Part shown: positions 1-8,818 of the stretch, piece by piece
How positions within the stretch are numbered: the first letter of the stretch is position 1
How the letters are laid out: every line of letters starts with the position of its first letter
NCBI GenBank assembly: GCA_963749035.1
Contig: CAVVKW010000002.1
Coordinates: 744,001 to 808,000, forward strand
Reading direction: 5' to 3'
Length of the DNA stretch: 64,000 bases
Source of the DNA: CAVVKW01 sp963749035
GTDB taxonomy: Bacteria > Verrucomicrobiota > Verrucomicrobiia > Chthoniobacterales > JAATET01
The notes under the pieces: model-generated
Seen by the model: only the letters and a program-made list of their open reading frames with translations
The model's database searches: none
What the model was told of the DNA's origin: nothing
Program-made: the position numbers and the translations under genes

Positions 1-2519
1 CCCGTCTTATTGAGAAATCCCTGATTCACAAACTCGTTCCCGGCAACCGCCGCGCCAAACCCCACCGACGCAATCCCGGTCGTCACGTCCGCAGTAAAAA
101 AGGCTCCCGCAGCATTCCGGAAGGTTGCGGCTCCGCCCGAATCCGAGTTCAAAACGAGACTGCTCAAGCCATCGCCGGCCCGCCGCTGAGTGAAGCTACT
201 GGTATTCACGACCTCGGTCCCGCCCGCGATGTTGATGAATTGGTCCGCCGACCCCGCCGCGATCACCGTCGTGCCAGTAAAGGTCTTTGTCCCCGATCCG
301 CCGAACGTGTAAGTACTCCCATCGAACGTCGAAGTCCCGCCGAAGGTCGTTGCTCCAGATCCCGTCACCACGCCTCCGTTGGAGAATGTCGTATTCGAAA
401 AAGTATGGTCGACGTTGGAATCCAGCGTTCCACCGGAGACCTTCAGTGAGGTCGAACCGATCGTGCTGCCCGTGGCGAACGTCGTCGTTCCGCCCACGAG
501 ATCGAGCGCTCCCGCAGCGAACGAGCTACCCGACGCAAAGTTCGTTGTCCCACCTCGGACGACCAACGTTCCCGCTCCGCTCACTGCCACCGTCGACGAG
601 AACGAGTTCGTCCCGTTGAGCCCCAAGGTCGCGCCGGATCCAACCGCGAAATCCCCGCTCACCGCTGTCGCGCCGCTGCCAGCATTCAGGTTCAACGTCC
701 CACCCTGAACGGATACCGCCCCGGCGTTCCTGAACACGACGTTGGCGTTGTAGATGCCACCACCGGTTTTATTGAACTGCCCCAAATTCTCGAACGTCTT
801 CGTGCCAGTCGCACTTCCGAAACCAATGCCGGCGGATCTGCTCCCAATGTCCGCCGTGAACGTACCGGTATTGGCGAAGCTCGAATTCCCGCCCGCGGCA
901 TCTGAGTTCAAGATGATCTGACTATCCCCGGCCCCGCCCTTCCGCTGAGTGAAGTTGCCACTGTTTGTCACCGTGGTCCCCCCGTTGACGTTGAAAAATT
1001 GATCGCTCGCCCCGGAGACCACCGTCGCAATGCCCGAAAAAATCTTAGCCCCGGCCCCGCCGAAAGTTGGGCTGCTCCCGTCGAAGCTCGTCGCCCCCGC
1101 GAACGTTACCGCTCCCGATCCCGCGACCACTCCCGCATTCGCAAACGCAGCCCCCGTAAAGGTGTGGTCGATGTTCGAAACCAACGTGCCACCGAGAACG
1201 GCCAAACTCGTCGTCCCACTCACCGTGCTCCCCGCCGCCAGGGTCGTCGTCCCGCTCACCAATTCGAGTTTCCCCGTACTCAGCGCCGCCCCCGATCCGA
1301 ACGTCACCGCACCACTATTCACCCGCAGCGTCCCCGCACCATTGACCGCCGCGCCCGAAGCGAAGCTGTGCCCGCCCGCCAGACCCAGCGTCGCGTTGGT
1401 CGAGATCGTTGCCGTGCCCGTCGTCGAACCACCGTCCCCAGCCGTTAAGTTCATCGTCCCCTGCTGAACCTCCAGAGTGCCAGAATTCACGAATGCCACG
1501 TCCGCCGAATAGCTATTAAACCCCCGTTTCCGAAACGTCCCCGCGTTCTGAAACTGGTTCCCCGCGTCCGCGCCCGCCGTCCCGATGCTCGCCGCACCGC
1601 CACTCGCATTCGCAATGAAAGTCCCGGTGTTCCGAAACACCGAGCCGCCATCGGCCGAGTCGGCATTCAGGACAATCGCACTCGCACCGCTGCCGAGCCG
1701 CGCCTGCGTGAACTGCGCGGAATTCACCACCTCCGTCCCGCCATTGATGTTCAGAAATTGATCCGCCGACGTCGTCGTGAAGCTCGCGTTCGTTGCGAAC
1801 GTCTTCGTTCCCGTCCCGCCGAACGTGTAGGTCGATTGATCGAACGTCACCGCCGTCAAGAAAGTCACGTCACCCGAACCCAGCACCGCTCCGCCGTTGG
1901 CAAAGGTCGTGTCCGTGAACGTGTGATCGACGTTGCTTGTCAGAGTCCCGCCATTGACCGCCAAATTCTCCGTCCCAAGCGTCGCCCCGGAGGCCACTAC
2001 CACGTTCCCGCTCACCAATTCGAGTCGCCCCGCCGACAGATTGCTCCCGGAAGCGAACGTCGTCGTCCCGCTATTATTCGTCAGCGTTCCTGATCCGGTG
2101 ACCGACGCCCCGCTCGCGAAATTAAATCCGCCGCTCAAGGCCAAGGTTCCCGTCACGGCGTGCGACCCCGTCGTCGACGTCCCCCCTCCTCCATTCAAGC
2201 GCAACGTCCCGCCCTGCACCTGCACCGCACCGGAGTTTACGAACGATACGTTCACATCGTAGGTATCTGCGCCCGACTTCACGAAAGTTCCGGCGTTGAT
2301 AAATTGATTCCTAGCGTCCGCCGCTCCGAAACCCACACTACCTCCACTCGTCGTCGTCGCCGCCGTGAAGGTCGCACCTGACGCGTTCCGCAAAACCGAG
2401 CCGCCCCCGGCGCCGTCCGAGTTCAGAATGATCCCGGTATCCGTCGACCCGGCCTGAGTGTGCGTAAACGAACCCAGATTCGCCAACTCCGCTCCCCCCT
2501 CCACGTTGATGAACGTCGC
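1..2519 (-). repeat. Tandem 759-bp (253-codon) protein-coding repeats
   Basis: Equivalent codons of the segment encoding a DQF(F/L/I)N-type motif followed by GGT fall at 2505, 1749, 990 and 231. The spacings are 756, 759 and 759 bp. A second anchor encoding SN(V/I)DHTF lies at 1929, 1170 and 411, again exactly 759 bp apart. The copies differ clearly in sequence but almost not in length. The fourth copy is cut by the window edge. Confidence 0.85.
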
Positions 2520-2900
2520 AGCCGACCCACCACTCAAGCCCGCCGACCCATTTAACCGAACGACGCCCCCTCCAAATACCGCCCCATTCCCCAGCGTCAT
2601 CATCGTGGCCGTAATCGTCTTGGTCCCGGACGCCACCATCGAAGCTGTCGAGAAATCGAGCGAATTGACGGTCACGTTGACGTCCAACGTTACGTCGCCC
2701 CCGTCGATGATCGCATTGTAAGTATCGCCGGCCGTCGGCTGCCCGTCGTTCGGATAGGCCACCGTATCCCAGTTTAGCGGATCGCTGTAGTTCCCGGGTC
2801 CCCCCAAGAAGTGAGACTCCGTCTGCGCATCGAGGCCAGACACGGCTGAAAGAGCGGCTAAAAATAAAAGTTTAGCTCCACCGGAACATTTTTCTACCAT
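1..2900 (-). CDS. Giant secreted beta-repeat surface protein (partial, N-terminal part)
   Basis: The reading frame opens at an ATG at 2898-2900 and stays open to the left edge, so the C-terminus is outside the window. Residues 1-26 form a signal peptide (basic start, hydrophobic LLFLAALSAVSG, then a DAQ-like cleavage site). The remaining 940 or so residues are low in charge and rich in Gly, Ser, Thr, Ala and Asn, with regularly spaced NxGT and GSGT/GxGTL steps typical of right-handed beta-helix proteins. Four copies of a unit of about 253 residues are visible. It resembles the autotransporter-associated or beta-strand-repeat proteins common in Verrucomicrobiota, which are usually exported to the cell surface. 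The sorting or anchoring domain would be at the unseen C-terminus. A role in adhesion or as a sheath is only inferred from this class. It is transcribed divergently from the polysaccharide module at 3084. Confidence 0.85.
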   Translation of the reverse strand, partial: MVEKCSGGAKLLFLAALSAVSGLDAQTESHFLGGPGNYSDPLNWDTVAYPNDGQPTAGDTYNAIIDGGDVTLDVNVTVNSLDFSTASMVASGTKTITATMMTLGNGAVFGGGVVRLNGSAGLSGGSAATFINVEGGAELANLGSFTHTQAGSTDTGIILNSDGAGGGSVLRNASGATFTAATTTSGGSVGFGAADARNQFINAGTFVKSGADTYDVNVSFVNSGAVQVQGGTLRLNGGGGTSTTGSHAVTGTLALSGGFNFASGASVTGSGTLTNNSGTTTFASGSNLSAGRLELVSGNVVVASGATLGTENLAVNGGTLTSNVDHTFTDTTFANGGAVLGSGDVTFLTAVTFDQSTYTFGGTGTKTFATNASFTTTSADQFLNINGGTEVVNSAQFTQARLGSGASAIVLNADSADGGSVFRNTGTFIANASGGAASIGTAGADAGNQFQNAGTFRKRGFNSYSADVAFVNSGTLEVQQGTMNLTAGDGGSTTGTATISTNATLGLAGGHSFASGAAVNGAGTLRVNSGAVTFGSGAALSTGKLELVSGTTTLAAGSTVSGTTSLAVLGGTLVSNIDHTFTGAAFANAGVVAGSGAVTFAGATSFDGSSPTFGGAGAKIFSGIATVVSGASDQFFNVNGGTTVTNSGNFTQRKGGAGDSQIILNSDAAGGNSSFANTGTFTADIGSRSAGIGFGSATGTKTFENLGQFNKTGGGIYNANVVFRNAGAVSVQGGTLNLNAGSGATAVSGDFAVGSGATLGLNGTNSFSSTVAVSGAGTLVVRGGTTNFASGSSFAAGALDLVGGTTTFATGSTIGSTSLKVSGGTLDSNVDHTFSNTTFSNGGVVTGSGATTFGGTSTFDGSTYTFGGSGTKTFTGTTVIAAGSADQFINIAGGTEVVNTSSFTQRRAGDGLSSLVLNSDSGGAATFRNAAGAFFTADVTTGIASVGFGAAVAGNEFVNQGFLNKT

Positions 2901-3083
2901 CATTCAGGATGTTTGTTTTTAGCTACTAGACTATCGGTTTCTCGACTCGCCACCACGAACTCATTTAAAACGTTGAAAATCTCAAGTTCACAAGGTCCTA
3001 ACACGTCAGAAGACGGTTGCGAAGCCAAGTTGCGTCGTCGGGCTTTGACTCGACCTTACTCACAACCCGAGAACGTGCTATCG
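2901..3083. promoter_or_regulatory. Divergent intergenic region
   Basis: These 183 bp separate the start of the beta-repeat protein (- strand) from the preferred start of the beta-helix protein (+ strand), so promoters for both are expected here. The left half is AT-richer than the surroundings. No convincing -35/-10 pair or operator could be picked out by eye. Confidence 0.4.
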
Positions 3084-5921
3084 ATGAGACTCGCGCTTCC
3101 AAAGATAGTTTTTCTGATCGCGGTCGTTTGCGCGTTGCCTGCATCTGCCCAATGGCGAAGCACTCTCTACCCGCCGGATTGGACTCCACCTGGAGCTGCT
3201 GTAGATTTTGCGTCCGAAAAAATTATTCAAGACTTTTCCTCGGCAGGCTACCGCCAGCGCGAGGCTCCAATTCCGTCGGGCAAAGGAGAGCTTTTGGACG
3301 TTACGAAACCTCCGTTTTCCGCTGATCCCAATGGTTCGCTCGATAGCACTGAAGCGATTCAGTCAGCGATCACGACCGCAGAGGATGCCGGCGGAGGAGT
3401 CGTTTATTTGCCGACAGGCACCTACCGCGTGAAACCAAACAGCTCAAACTCAGCTGCTCTCACAATCTCAAGATCCGGCGTCATTCTGCGAGGTGACGGA
3501 TCGACGAAGACGAAGATCTACAACGATGCGATGGACATGCGCGAAAAGGCGATCGTTCGAGTTGCCCCCCAACAGGGCAGTAACTGGCGGACAGCGGGCG
3601 GCGCCAGCACTCCGATCACTTCAGATCTCCCTGGGCCAACGGCAGTCATTCCAGTAGCGAATCCATCGCTCTTCCGAGTTGGCGAGTGGGTCGTCGTCCG
3701 CAACGAAATTACCGAAGCTTGGATCGCGGAACACCACGAGCCCGGATGGTCGGGATACGGCTCAAACCTTGGCGGGATTGCGTATCTCCGGACGATCAAG
3801 GAGATCGATTCGCAATCAAACACGGTCACGATCGACTTACCGACGCGCTACAGTCTTAACCGACGCGATGGTGCCCGGGTCGCCCAAGTGCCTGAGCCGC
3901 TCAGTGGCGTCGGCATCGAGGCTCTTTCCATTGGTAATCGAGAGGTGCCGCTTACGTCGGGGTGGGGCGAGGGTCCGGACGACTACAATACTCCAGGAAC
4001 GGGCGCTTATGAGTGCCATGGATCAAGCGCCGTTCACATCGTCGGTCTCGTTAATGGTTGGCTTCGTGATGTCCAATCTTACCAACCGCCCGGAAACGCC
4101 TCAACCGCTCACATCCTGAGCAATGGAGTAACCTTGGAATTCTGTCGTAGCTTGACGATTCGAGACACGGTCTTTCAAAGACCGCAATACGGGGGTGGCG
4201 GCGGAAATGGTTACATGTTCCGCATCCAGAACTCGAGCGACTGTCTTTTTCTCGAATGTGAGGCTGCCTACTCGAGACACGGATTCATTATCATTGGCAT
4301 GGCCTCGTCCGGGAACGTCATCACGGGTTGCGTTGACCGCAAGACGGCTCGCTACACTGGCTCGAGCGGCGAGATCACTTCCTCTGGATTCGGGAGTGAG
4401 CACCACGCCCAGTTCAGTCACTCAAACCTGACCGACGACTGTACCGCTGACGAAAGCCTTTTTTTGGCGGTATACCGTCCTTTCGGCAACCCGCCCGCTC
4501 ACAACCTGACCGGTGCCCATAGCGTTTTCTGGAACATTGAGGGGATTGGACCCACCTTCACGCGAGCCGGTGGCCCAAGTGTCACCATCGGGGACGGCTC
4601 AGAAGTCGTCGCCACCCAGCAAAGCCGCTACGGGTATGCGATTGGAACCCGTGGGACGCGAACCGGAATCTCAACGGGCAACTATTACACTGCCGAGGAT
4701 TCCACCGCGAAAACGGCCCCGATTGATCACGTTGAAGGAATTGGTCAGGGAGAGACTCTCGTTCCGTCCTCACTCTACCGAGACCAGCTGGAACGACGGC
4801 TCAGTTCCTCTCCCTTTGCCGTATCAGCGGGAAGTCGGCAAGTTCTTCGCTCGGCTCCGGCGGTAGGAACTTTGGAGGCCGAGATCATCAGCACCCTGCC
4901 GTCCCTTCTTGAAGCGCCAATTACTTATCAATGGCAGCAGATTGCGGGGCCGGCTGTGGCCTCCCTAAAAAATCAAAACACAGCGCGCTCCGATTTCGAT
5001 CTTCCGACCTTCGGCACCTATCGATTCAAAGTGACCGCCACGGTCGGTAGCTCAAGCACGACGAGCCTTACGGACGTGGAATACCGCGGCACTCACGTGA
5101 AAACTCGGATGGAAGTCCGGGGTGCAATCCAGGATGCCACGATCAGAAATGGCAGCGGGCACGCGAATGAAAACTCTGGAGATCGGTCGTTTCTACAGAT
5201 GAAGCGGGCAACCGCGGATGAATTCCAACGAGAAATTATAATCGAATTTCCCATTGGAGACGTTGATCCCGCCGAGCTATTTGACGCCGAAGCGCAACTC
5301 ACCGTCCGAGACCCCGTCAGTTCCTACCAAGCCGACGCCCGGCTGATTGCGACGGAAGCGGCTTGGGTCGAATCATCGGTAAGCTGGAACTCGCGCCCCC
5401 CAGTCTTGAGCCTGATTGAAACCTGGACGGGGAATGCGACCGACTCCATCCGCTTGGACGTAACCGAGGCCATTCGCACGATTCGCGCCAGTGGCGGCGA
5501 ACGGTTGGGCCTCCGCCTCGCGGTCGTCGAACAATCAGATACGAGCGACGTCATCACGCTGCTCGCGCGCGAAGCCGCTTCTGACCAGTCCCCCCGGCTC
5601 ATACTCACACTACCGGCCATTCCAAATGCGCCCACATCAACTCCTCCATTCGTTCACTCAGCGCCGAAAATATCACTAAAAAAGGCCGCCCGACTGCGAC
5701 GCGGCTCAGCAAAACTGCGAGGTTTATTCAAATCAGACACCGCCATCCGCAAGCTTGTCATCAGAAGTCCCCGCGGGAGAAGCAAAGCGAAAATTGTCCG
5801 CAGAGGAAAAGCTTGGGTAGCGAAGCTTAAATTGAAGCCCGGACGAAACCGGCTCTCTTTCTTAATTGTTGACCACACTGGGGTCCGCACAACCCTCCGG
5901 GCCATCGTCACAGCCCGATAA
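3084..5921 (+). CDS. Secreted beta-helix protein, pectate-lyase/polysaccharide-lyase type
   Basis: The 945-residue product starts at ATG 3084, chosen because it gives a clean signal peptide (residues 1-23, ending ALPASAQ). The frame is open further up to 2913, but that stretch does not look coding. From about residue 70 it matches the start of Pectate_lyase_3/GH28-like beta-helices: ADPNGSLDSTEAIQSAI, then GGGVVYLPTGTYRV and GVILRGDGS. The helix runs to about residue 570. A PKD/Ig-like module follows (about 590-655, TYQWQQIAGPA), then a DNRLRE/CBM96-like module (about 672-847, SSVSWNSRPP and LDVTEAI), and a basic C-terminal Ig-like module. The substrate cannot be read from the sequence. Its position just upstream of a PilZ protein and an Alg8-like synthase suggests it trims, modifies or releases the polymer made there, as AlgG and AlgL do for alginate; this is inference. 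Confidence 0.8.
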   Translation: MRLALPKIVFLIAVVCALPASAQWRSTLYPPDWTPPGAAVDFASEKIIQDFSSAGYRQREAPIPSGKGELLDVTKPPFSADPNGSLDSTEAIQSAITTAEDAGGGVVYLPTGTYRVKPNSSNSAALTISRSGVILRGDGSTKTKIYNDAMDMREKAIVRVAPQQGSNWRTAGGASTPITSDLPGPTAVIPVANPSLFRVGEWVVVRNEITEAWIAEHHEPGWSGYGSNLGGIAYLRTIKEIDSQSNTVTIDLPTRYSLNRRDGARVAQVPEPLSGVGIEALSIGNREVPLTSGWGEGPDDYNTPGTGAYECHGSSAVHIVGLVNGWLRDVQSYQPPGNASTAHILSNGVTLEFCRSLTIRDTVFQRPQYGGGGGNGYMFRIQNSSDCLFLECEAAYSRHGFIIIGMASSGNVITGCVDRKTARYTGSSGEITSSGFGSEHHAQFSHSNLTDDCTADESLFLAVYRPFGNPPAHNLTGAHSVFWNIEGIGPTFTRAGGPSVTIGDGSEVVATQQSRYGYAIGTRGTRTGISTGNYYTAEDSTAKTAPIDHVEGIGQGETLVPSSLYRDQLERRLSSSPFAVSAGSRQVLRSAPAVGTLEAEIISTLPSLLEAPITYQWQQIAGPAVASLKNQNTARSDFDLPTFGTYRFKVTATVGSSSTTSLTDVEYRGTHVKTRMEVRGAIQDATIRNGSGHANENSGDRSFLQMKRATADEFQREIIIEFPIGDVDPAELFDAEAQLTVRDPVSSYQADARLIATEAAWVESSVSWNSRPPVLSLIETWTGNATDSIRLDVTEAIRTIRASGGERLGLRLAVVEQSDTSDVITLLAREAASDQSPRLILTLPAIPNAPTSTPPFVHSAPKISLKKAARLRRGSAKLRGLFKSDTAIRKLVIRSPRGRSKAKIVRRGKAWVAKLKLKPGRNRLSFLIVDHTGVRTTLRAIVTAR

Positions 5922-5931
5922 ATCCACCGTG

Positions 5932-7269
5932 ATGATAGAGTCTTCCGCCGAACGCTCCACGTTGTCTCACGAATCATCAAATCCCGCCCCAAATGTCCGG
6001 GTGCAGGAAAATTGCCGCCGACTTGACCATCGCCTTCGGACCGCAGCGAGGGTCATTATCCACGACCAGCTGGTTAACGCCAGCGATTGGTCGCCAGCCG
6101 GAATCTTTCTTCACTCCTCAGATTTACAGCTGAAGATCTCCGGCAGCACTGCCGGAGAGATTCTCCTTCCGTGCACCGAAGGTGATTATCACGTGGCCGT
6201 TAATCTGATTCCCGTTCGGCAGACGTCTGAAGGTTGGGGCTGTCGCGTCATCGCAAATCCCCTTCGAGAACTCGCTATTCTTCGCTGCTACGCCGCCGCC
6301 GCTGCCGAAGGCAAAAGCGTCGATTTCGAAGCATTGGAAGCCGCAGGGCAATCTGCGAAAGATCTCGCCGAGCCAAAAGTCGCTGAAAATGGGCATCCAG
6401 CTCATCTCGAGTCCGCCCCTCCCACGTCAAAGTTCCGCTTCCGAGCGACATTTTTGATCGTTGGCTTTGTGCTGCTAATTAGCGCTCTCGCCACGTTGAT
6501 CATGCCGACCTTGATCAATCGAATTTCATCGCGGCTCAGCGAAAGCGACCACTACACGTTGCTCGCCAGCTCCCGAGTCCGATCGACCGAAATGGCACTC
6601 AACGATGTCGCCGGTAAAATTCGATTGGCGCAGCACATCCTGGGCGAAGGTCCCGCTTCGGGCGCACCTGTCCCAATAAGTTCCGAGCAGCGGCAAGTGC
6701 TTCTTCTCGGCGTCGATCAACTCCACAGCGAGAAAGAACGCCTCGAAGTCCATCTAGAGATCCTTCGCACGAACGAGGCAGCCGTTTCTCGCGGCGACTA
6801 CTTCTACGAGCAATCAGCACTGGGTGCCTACGATTCTGCAATCCGCAGCGACCCCGCTCCCTACGTCACCGAGATCCTGGCCGACGTGGCTGCCAACGCC
6901 CGAATGACTCCCCGAGAACCAGAGCGAATTAAGAAGTTTCTCGCGATCGCTCGCAGCCGCGTCGAACAGGCTGCTCACGAACTTCGGTCGGTCCGTGTCC
7001 AGCGCCAGGCACTCGAGCGAATCCTCTCCCGCGCCTCCAGCGAAGATCGAGATGGCTCTCTTCCCTTCAACGCCATCGAAATGATCCGACGGGACGCTTC
7101 TCTCCTTCAGTCACAAGAGGCCTATTGGCGGAGTGCCATCGAACTACTGCGCTCGAACGTCACGGCGGTCGAGAGCGGCGACTTGACTTTCGAGACCAAT
7201 CTTCTCGAACGCTTCAATCCGAATCCAACGCCAGTCAACATCAACTCCACCCAACTCATCAGTCGATGA
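5932..7269 (+). CDS. PilZ-domain membrane protein, Alg44-like layout
   Basis: This 445-residue protein is taken from ATG 5932, 10 bp after the previous stop. Residues 28-60 carry both PilZ c-di-GMP signatures: an RRLDHR arginine cluster (RxxxR) and, after a short strand, DWSPAG (DxSxxG). A single membrane segment follows at about 166-196 (FLIVGFVLLISALATLIM). The rest, about 200-445, is charged, helical and coiled-coil-like and should face the periplasm. In Pseudomonas alginate synthesis Alg44 has the same order (cytosolic PilZ, one membrane helix, periplasmic domain) and activates the Alg8 synthase when c-di-GMP binds. The next gene overlaps its stop codon and is Alg8-like, which supports the same role here. 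The periplasmic part does not obviously resemble the HlyD-like domain of Alg44, so it is not named alg44. Confidence 0.8.
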   Translation: MIESSAERSTLSHESSNPAPNVRVQENCRRLDHRLRTAARVIIHDQLVNASDWSPAGIFLHSSDLQLKISGSTAGEILLPCTEGDYHVAVNLIPVRQTSEGWGCRVIANPLRELAILRCYAAAAAEGKSVDFEALEAAGQSAKDLAEPKVAENGHPAHLESAPPTSKFRFRATFLIVGFVLLISALATLIMPTLINRISSRLSESDHYTLLASSRVRSTEMALNDVAGKIRLAQHILGEGPASGAPVPISSEQRQVLLLGVDQLHSEKERLEVHLEILRTNEAAVSRGDYFYEQSALGAYDSAIRSDPAPYVTEILADVAANARMTPREPERIKKFLAIARSRVEQAAHELRSVRVQRQALERILSRASSEDRDGSLPFNAIEMIRRDASLLQSQEAYWRSAIELLRSNVTAVESGDLTFETNLLERFNPNPTPVNINSTQLISR

Positions 7270-8795
7270 GCACCGCTTCCGCATCAAACGCGCAAACGGT
7301 CAAGCCAAAGCCGCAGACCAGTGGGGTGACGGAGTTGTCACGTGGGTTAGGGCTTGTTCATCAGATTGGACTCGTAGTTGTTCTAGCGATCATTGCGTGG
7401 ACGGCGTGGGAAATTGCCATTGCCCTCTCCCCTCCATCAACTCACCACTTTGCACTCGGCATGTTCGGCGCCCTCGGTGCATGGCGATATGGGTGGTTAG
7501 CGACCAACGTGGCGAGAGCATGGGTCTATCAGTTTCAGCAATTCCCAAAACTCCGGAAGCGCGCCGACGCGCTTCCTCCCGGCCAAGCGTTCCCGCCCGT
7601 TCTGCATCTGATCATTCCAACCTATCGGGAGCAGCCATGGGTAACCGAACGGATGCTTCAGTCGGTAATCGCAGAGCTCAATGAGCTCCCCTTAAGATCA
7701 CGTCTCTATCTCAGCACCGGTTCTGCATTCGAGGATGCAATTGTGCGCAACGCATTCCAGCGTAGCACTCCTCGATCCGACGTTCGTCTCATCCTTCTTC
7801 GCCAAAACGGGAAACGCTCTGGAATGGCTTTTGCTCTCCGTGCGGCAGCCCGCGACGGCTCCTCCGACCAGAGCTGTGTCGTAATGATGGATGGTGACAC
7901 CGTTTTAACCCCCGGCATTCTTCGTAAGTCTCTCCCGTTCTTTGCACTCTCACCAAAGCTAGGAGCTGTTACCACGAATAATCGCGCGGTAACTCGCGGC
8001 CCGACCTGGTATCGCCATTGGTATTCTCTCCGCTTCTCGCTGCGCAATCGCTACATGAGTTCTGCGAGCCTCTCTCGGAGGGTGCTAACATTGACCGGAA
8101 GGTTCTCGATTTTCCGCGGCGGCATCGCGCTGTCGGACGAATTTATCTCGCGATTGGAAGACGACGGAATTCACGACTGGTTGTACGGTCCCATTAAATT
8201 CAAGACCGGGGACGACAAAAGCACTTGGTACACATTGCTGAAAGATCGCTGGGAGATGATCTATCTTCCCGATGTCGTGATTCTGTGCATGGAAAACGCC
8301 GGAGTCTCCCCCGTTAAGGAAAGCCTTGAAAAGATGAAACGTTGGTTCGGTAACATGCTTCGAAACAACGGTCGCGCGACGGCCTTGGGGCCATCTCGGA
8401 CGGGATGGTTCGTGTGGCTTTTACTGGTCGACCAACGTATCTCGATGTGGACCAGTCTGATCCTTCCTGTCGGGATTATCCTTTTATCGATCTCGGTGTC
8501 CCCGGCGTTCTTGCTCTTCGGAGTTGCTTGGGTGATCTCGACAAGGTTACTCTATCTCCTGACCCTCGCAGTCGAAGGACACCGCCTGACCCTTCACGAC
8601 GTCCCGCTGTTGGTTTTTCAACAGTGGGTTGGATCGGCAATGAAGATTTTGGCGCTCACCGATCTCCGACACCAACGGTGGGCATACTCACGCGAAGACA
8701 GAACCGGCGGGGACTCCCCATGGATCGGCCGCCTGCAGGCTGGGCTCTGGATCGGCACGTTCCTGCTACTCGTTACTGCGCTGCTATTTTACTGA
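7266..8795 (+). CDS. Alg8-like processive family 2 glycosyltransferase
   Basis: The start ATG at 7266 overlaps the upstream stop (ATGA), so translation is probably coupled to the PilZ gene. The 509-residue protein has two N-terminal membrane segments (about 25-85), a cytosolic GT2 domain (IIPTYRE near 120, MMDGDT near 208) and several C-terminal membrane segments ending in a helix to the last residue. The second half matches alginate polymerase Alg8 closely: TLTGRFSIFRG, FKTGDDKSTWYTLL, YLPDVV, RWFGNMLRNNGRATALGP and LVDQRISMW. Alg8 polymerises GDP-mannuronate, but the sugar used here cannot be read off and no GDP-mannose dehydrogenase is in the window. The likely role is synthesis and inner-membrane export of an acidic exopolysaccharide under control of the adjacent PilZ protein. 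Confidence 0.85.
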   Translation: MSTASASNAQTVKPKPQTSGVTELSRGLGLVHQIGLVVVLAIIAWTAWEIAIALSPPSTHHFALGMFGALGAWRYGWLATNVARAWVYQFQQFPKLRKRADALPPGQAFPPVLHLIIPTYREQPWVTERMLQSVIAELNELPLRSRLYLSTGSAFEDAIVRNAFQRSTPRSDVRLILLRQNGKRSGMAFALRAAARDGSSDQSCVVMMDGDTVLTPGILRKSLPFFALSPKLGAVTTNNRAVTRGPTWYRHWYSLRFSLRNRYMSSASLSRRVLTLTGRFSIFRGGIALSDEFISRLEDDGIHDWLYGPIKFKTGDDKSTWYTLLKDRWEMIYLPDVVILCMENAGVSPVKESLEKMKRWFGNMLRNNGRATALGPSRTGWFVWLLLVDQRISMWTSLILPVGIILLSISVSPAFLLFGVAWVISTRLLYLLTLAVEGHRLTLHDVPLLVFQQWVGSAMKILALTDLRHQRWAYSREDRTGGDSPWIGRLQAGLWIGTFLLLVTALLFY

Positions 8796-8818
8796 CGTCC
8801 CAACGTCACAGACGTCAC

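Noticed and set aside
1..2519. CRISPR-like or other non-coding array
   Set aside because: The periodic sequence lies within a single open reading frame with 253-codon units and no short palindromic repeats or spacers.
3084..8795. Naming the module a true alginate operon
   Set aside because: AlgD, AlgK, AlgE, AlgX and the acetylation genes are missing from the window and the PilZ protein differs in its periplasmic part; only similarity to Alg8 and Alg44 layout is supported.
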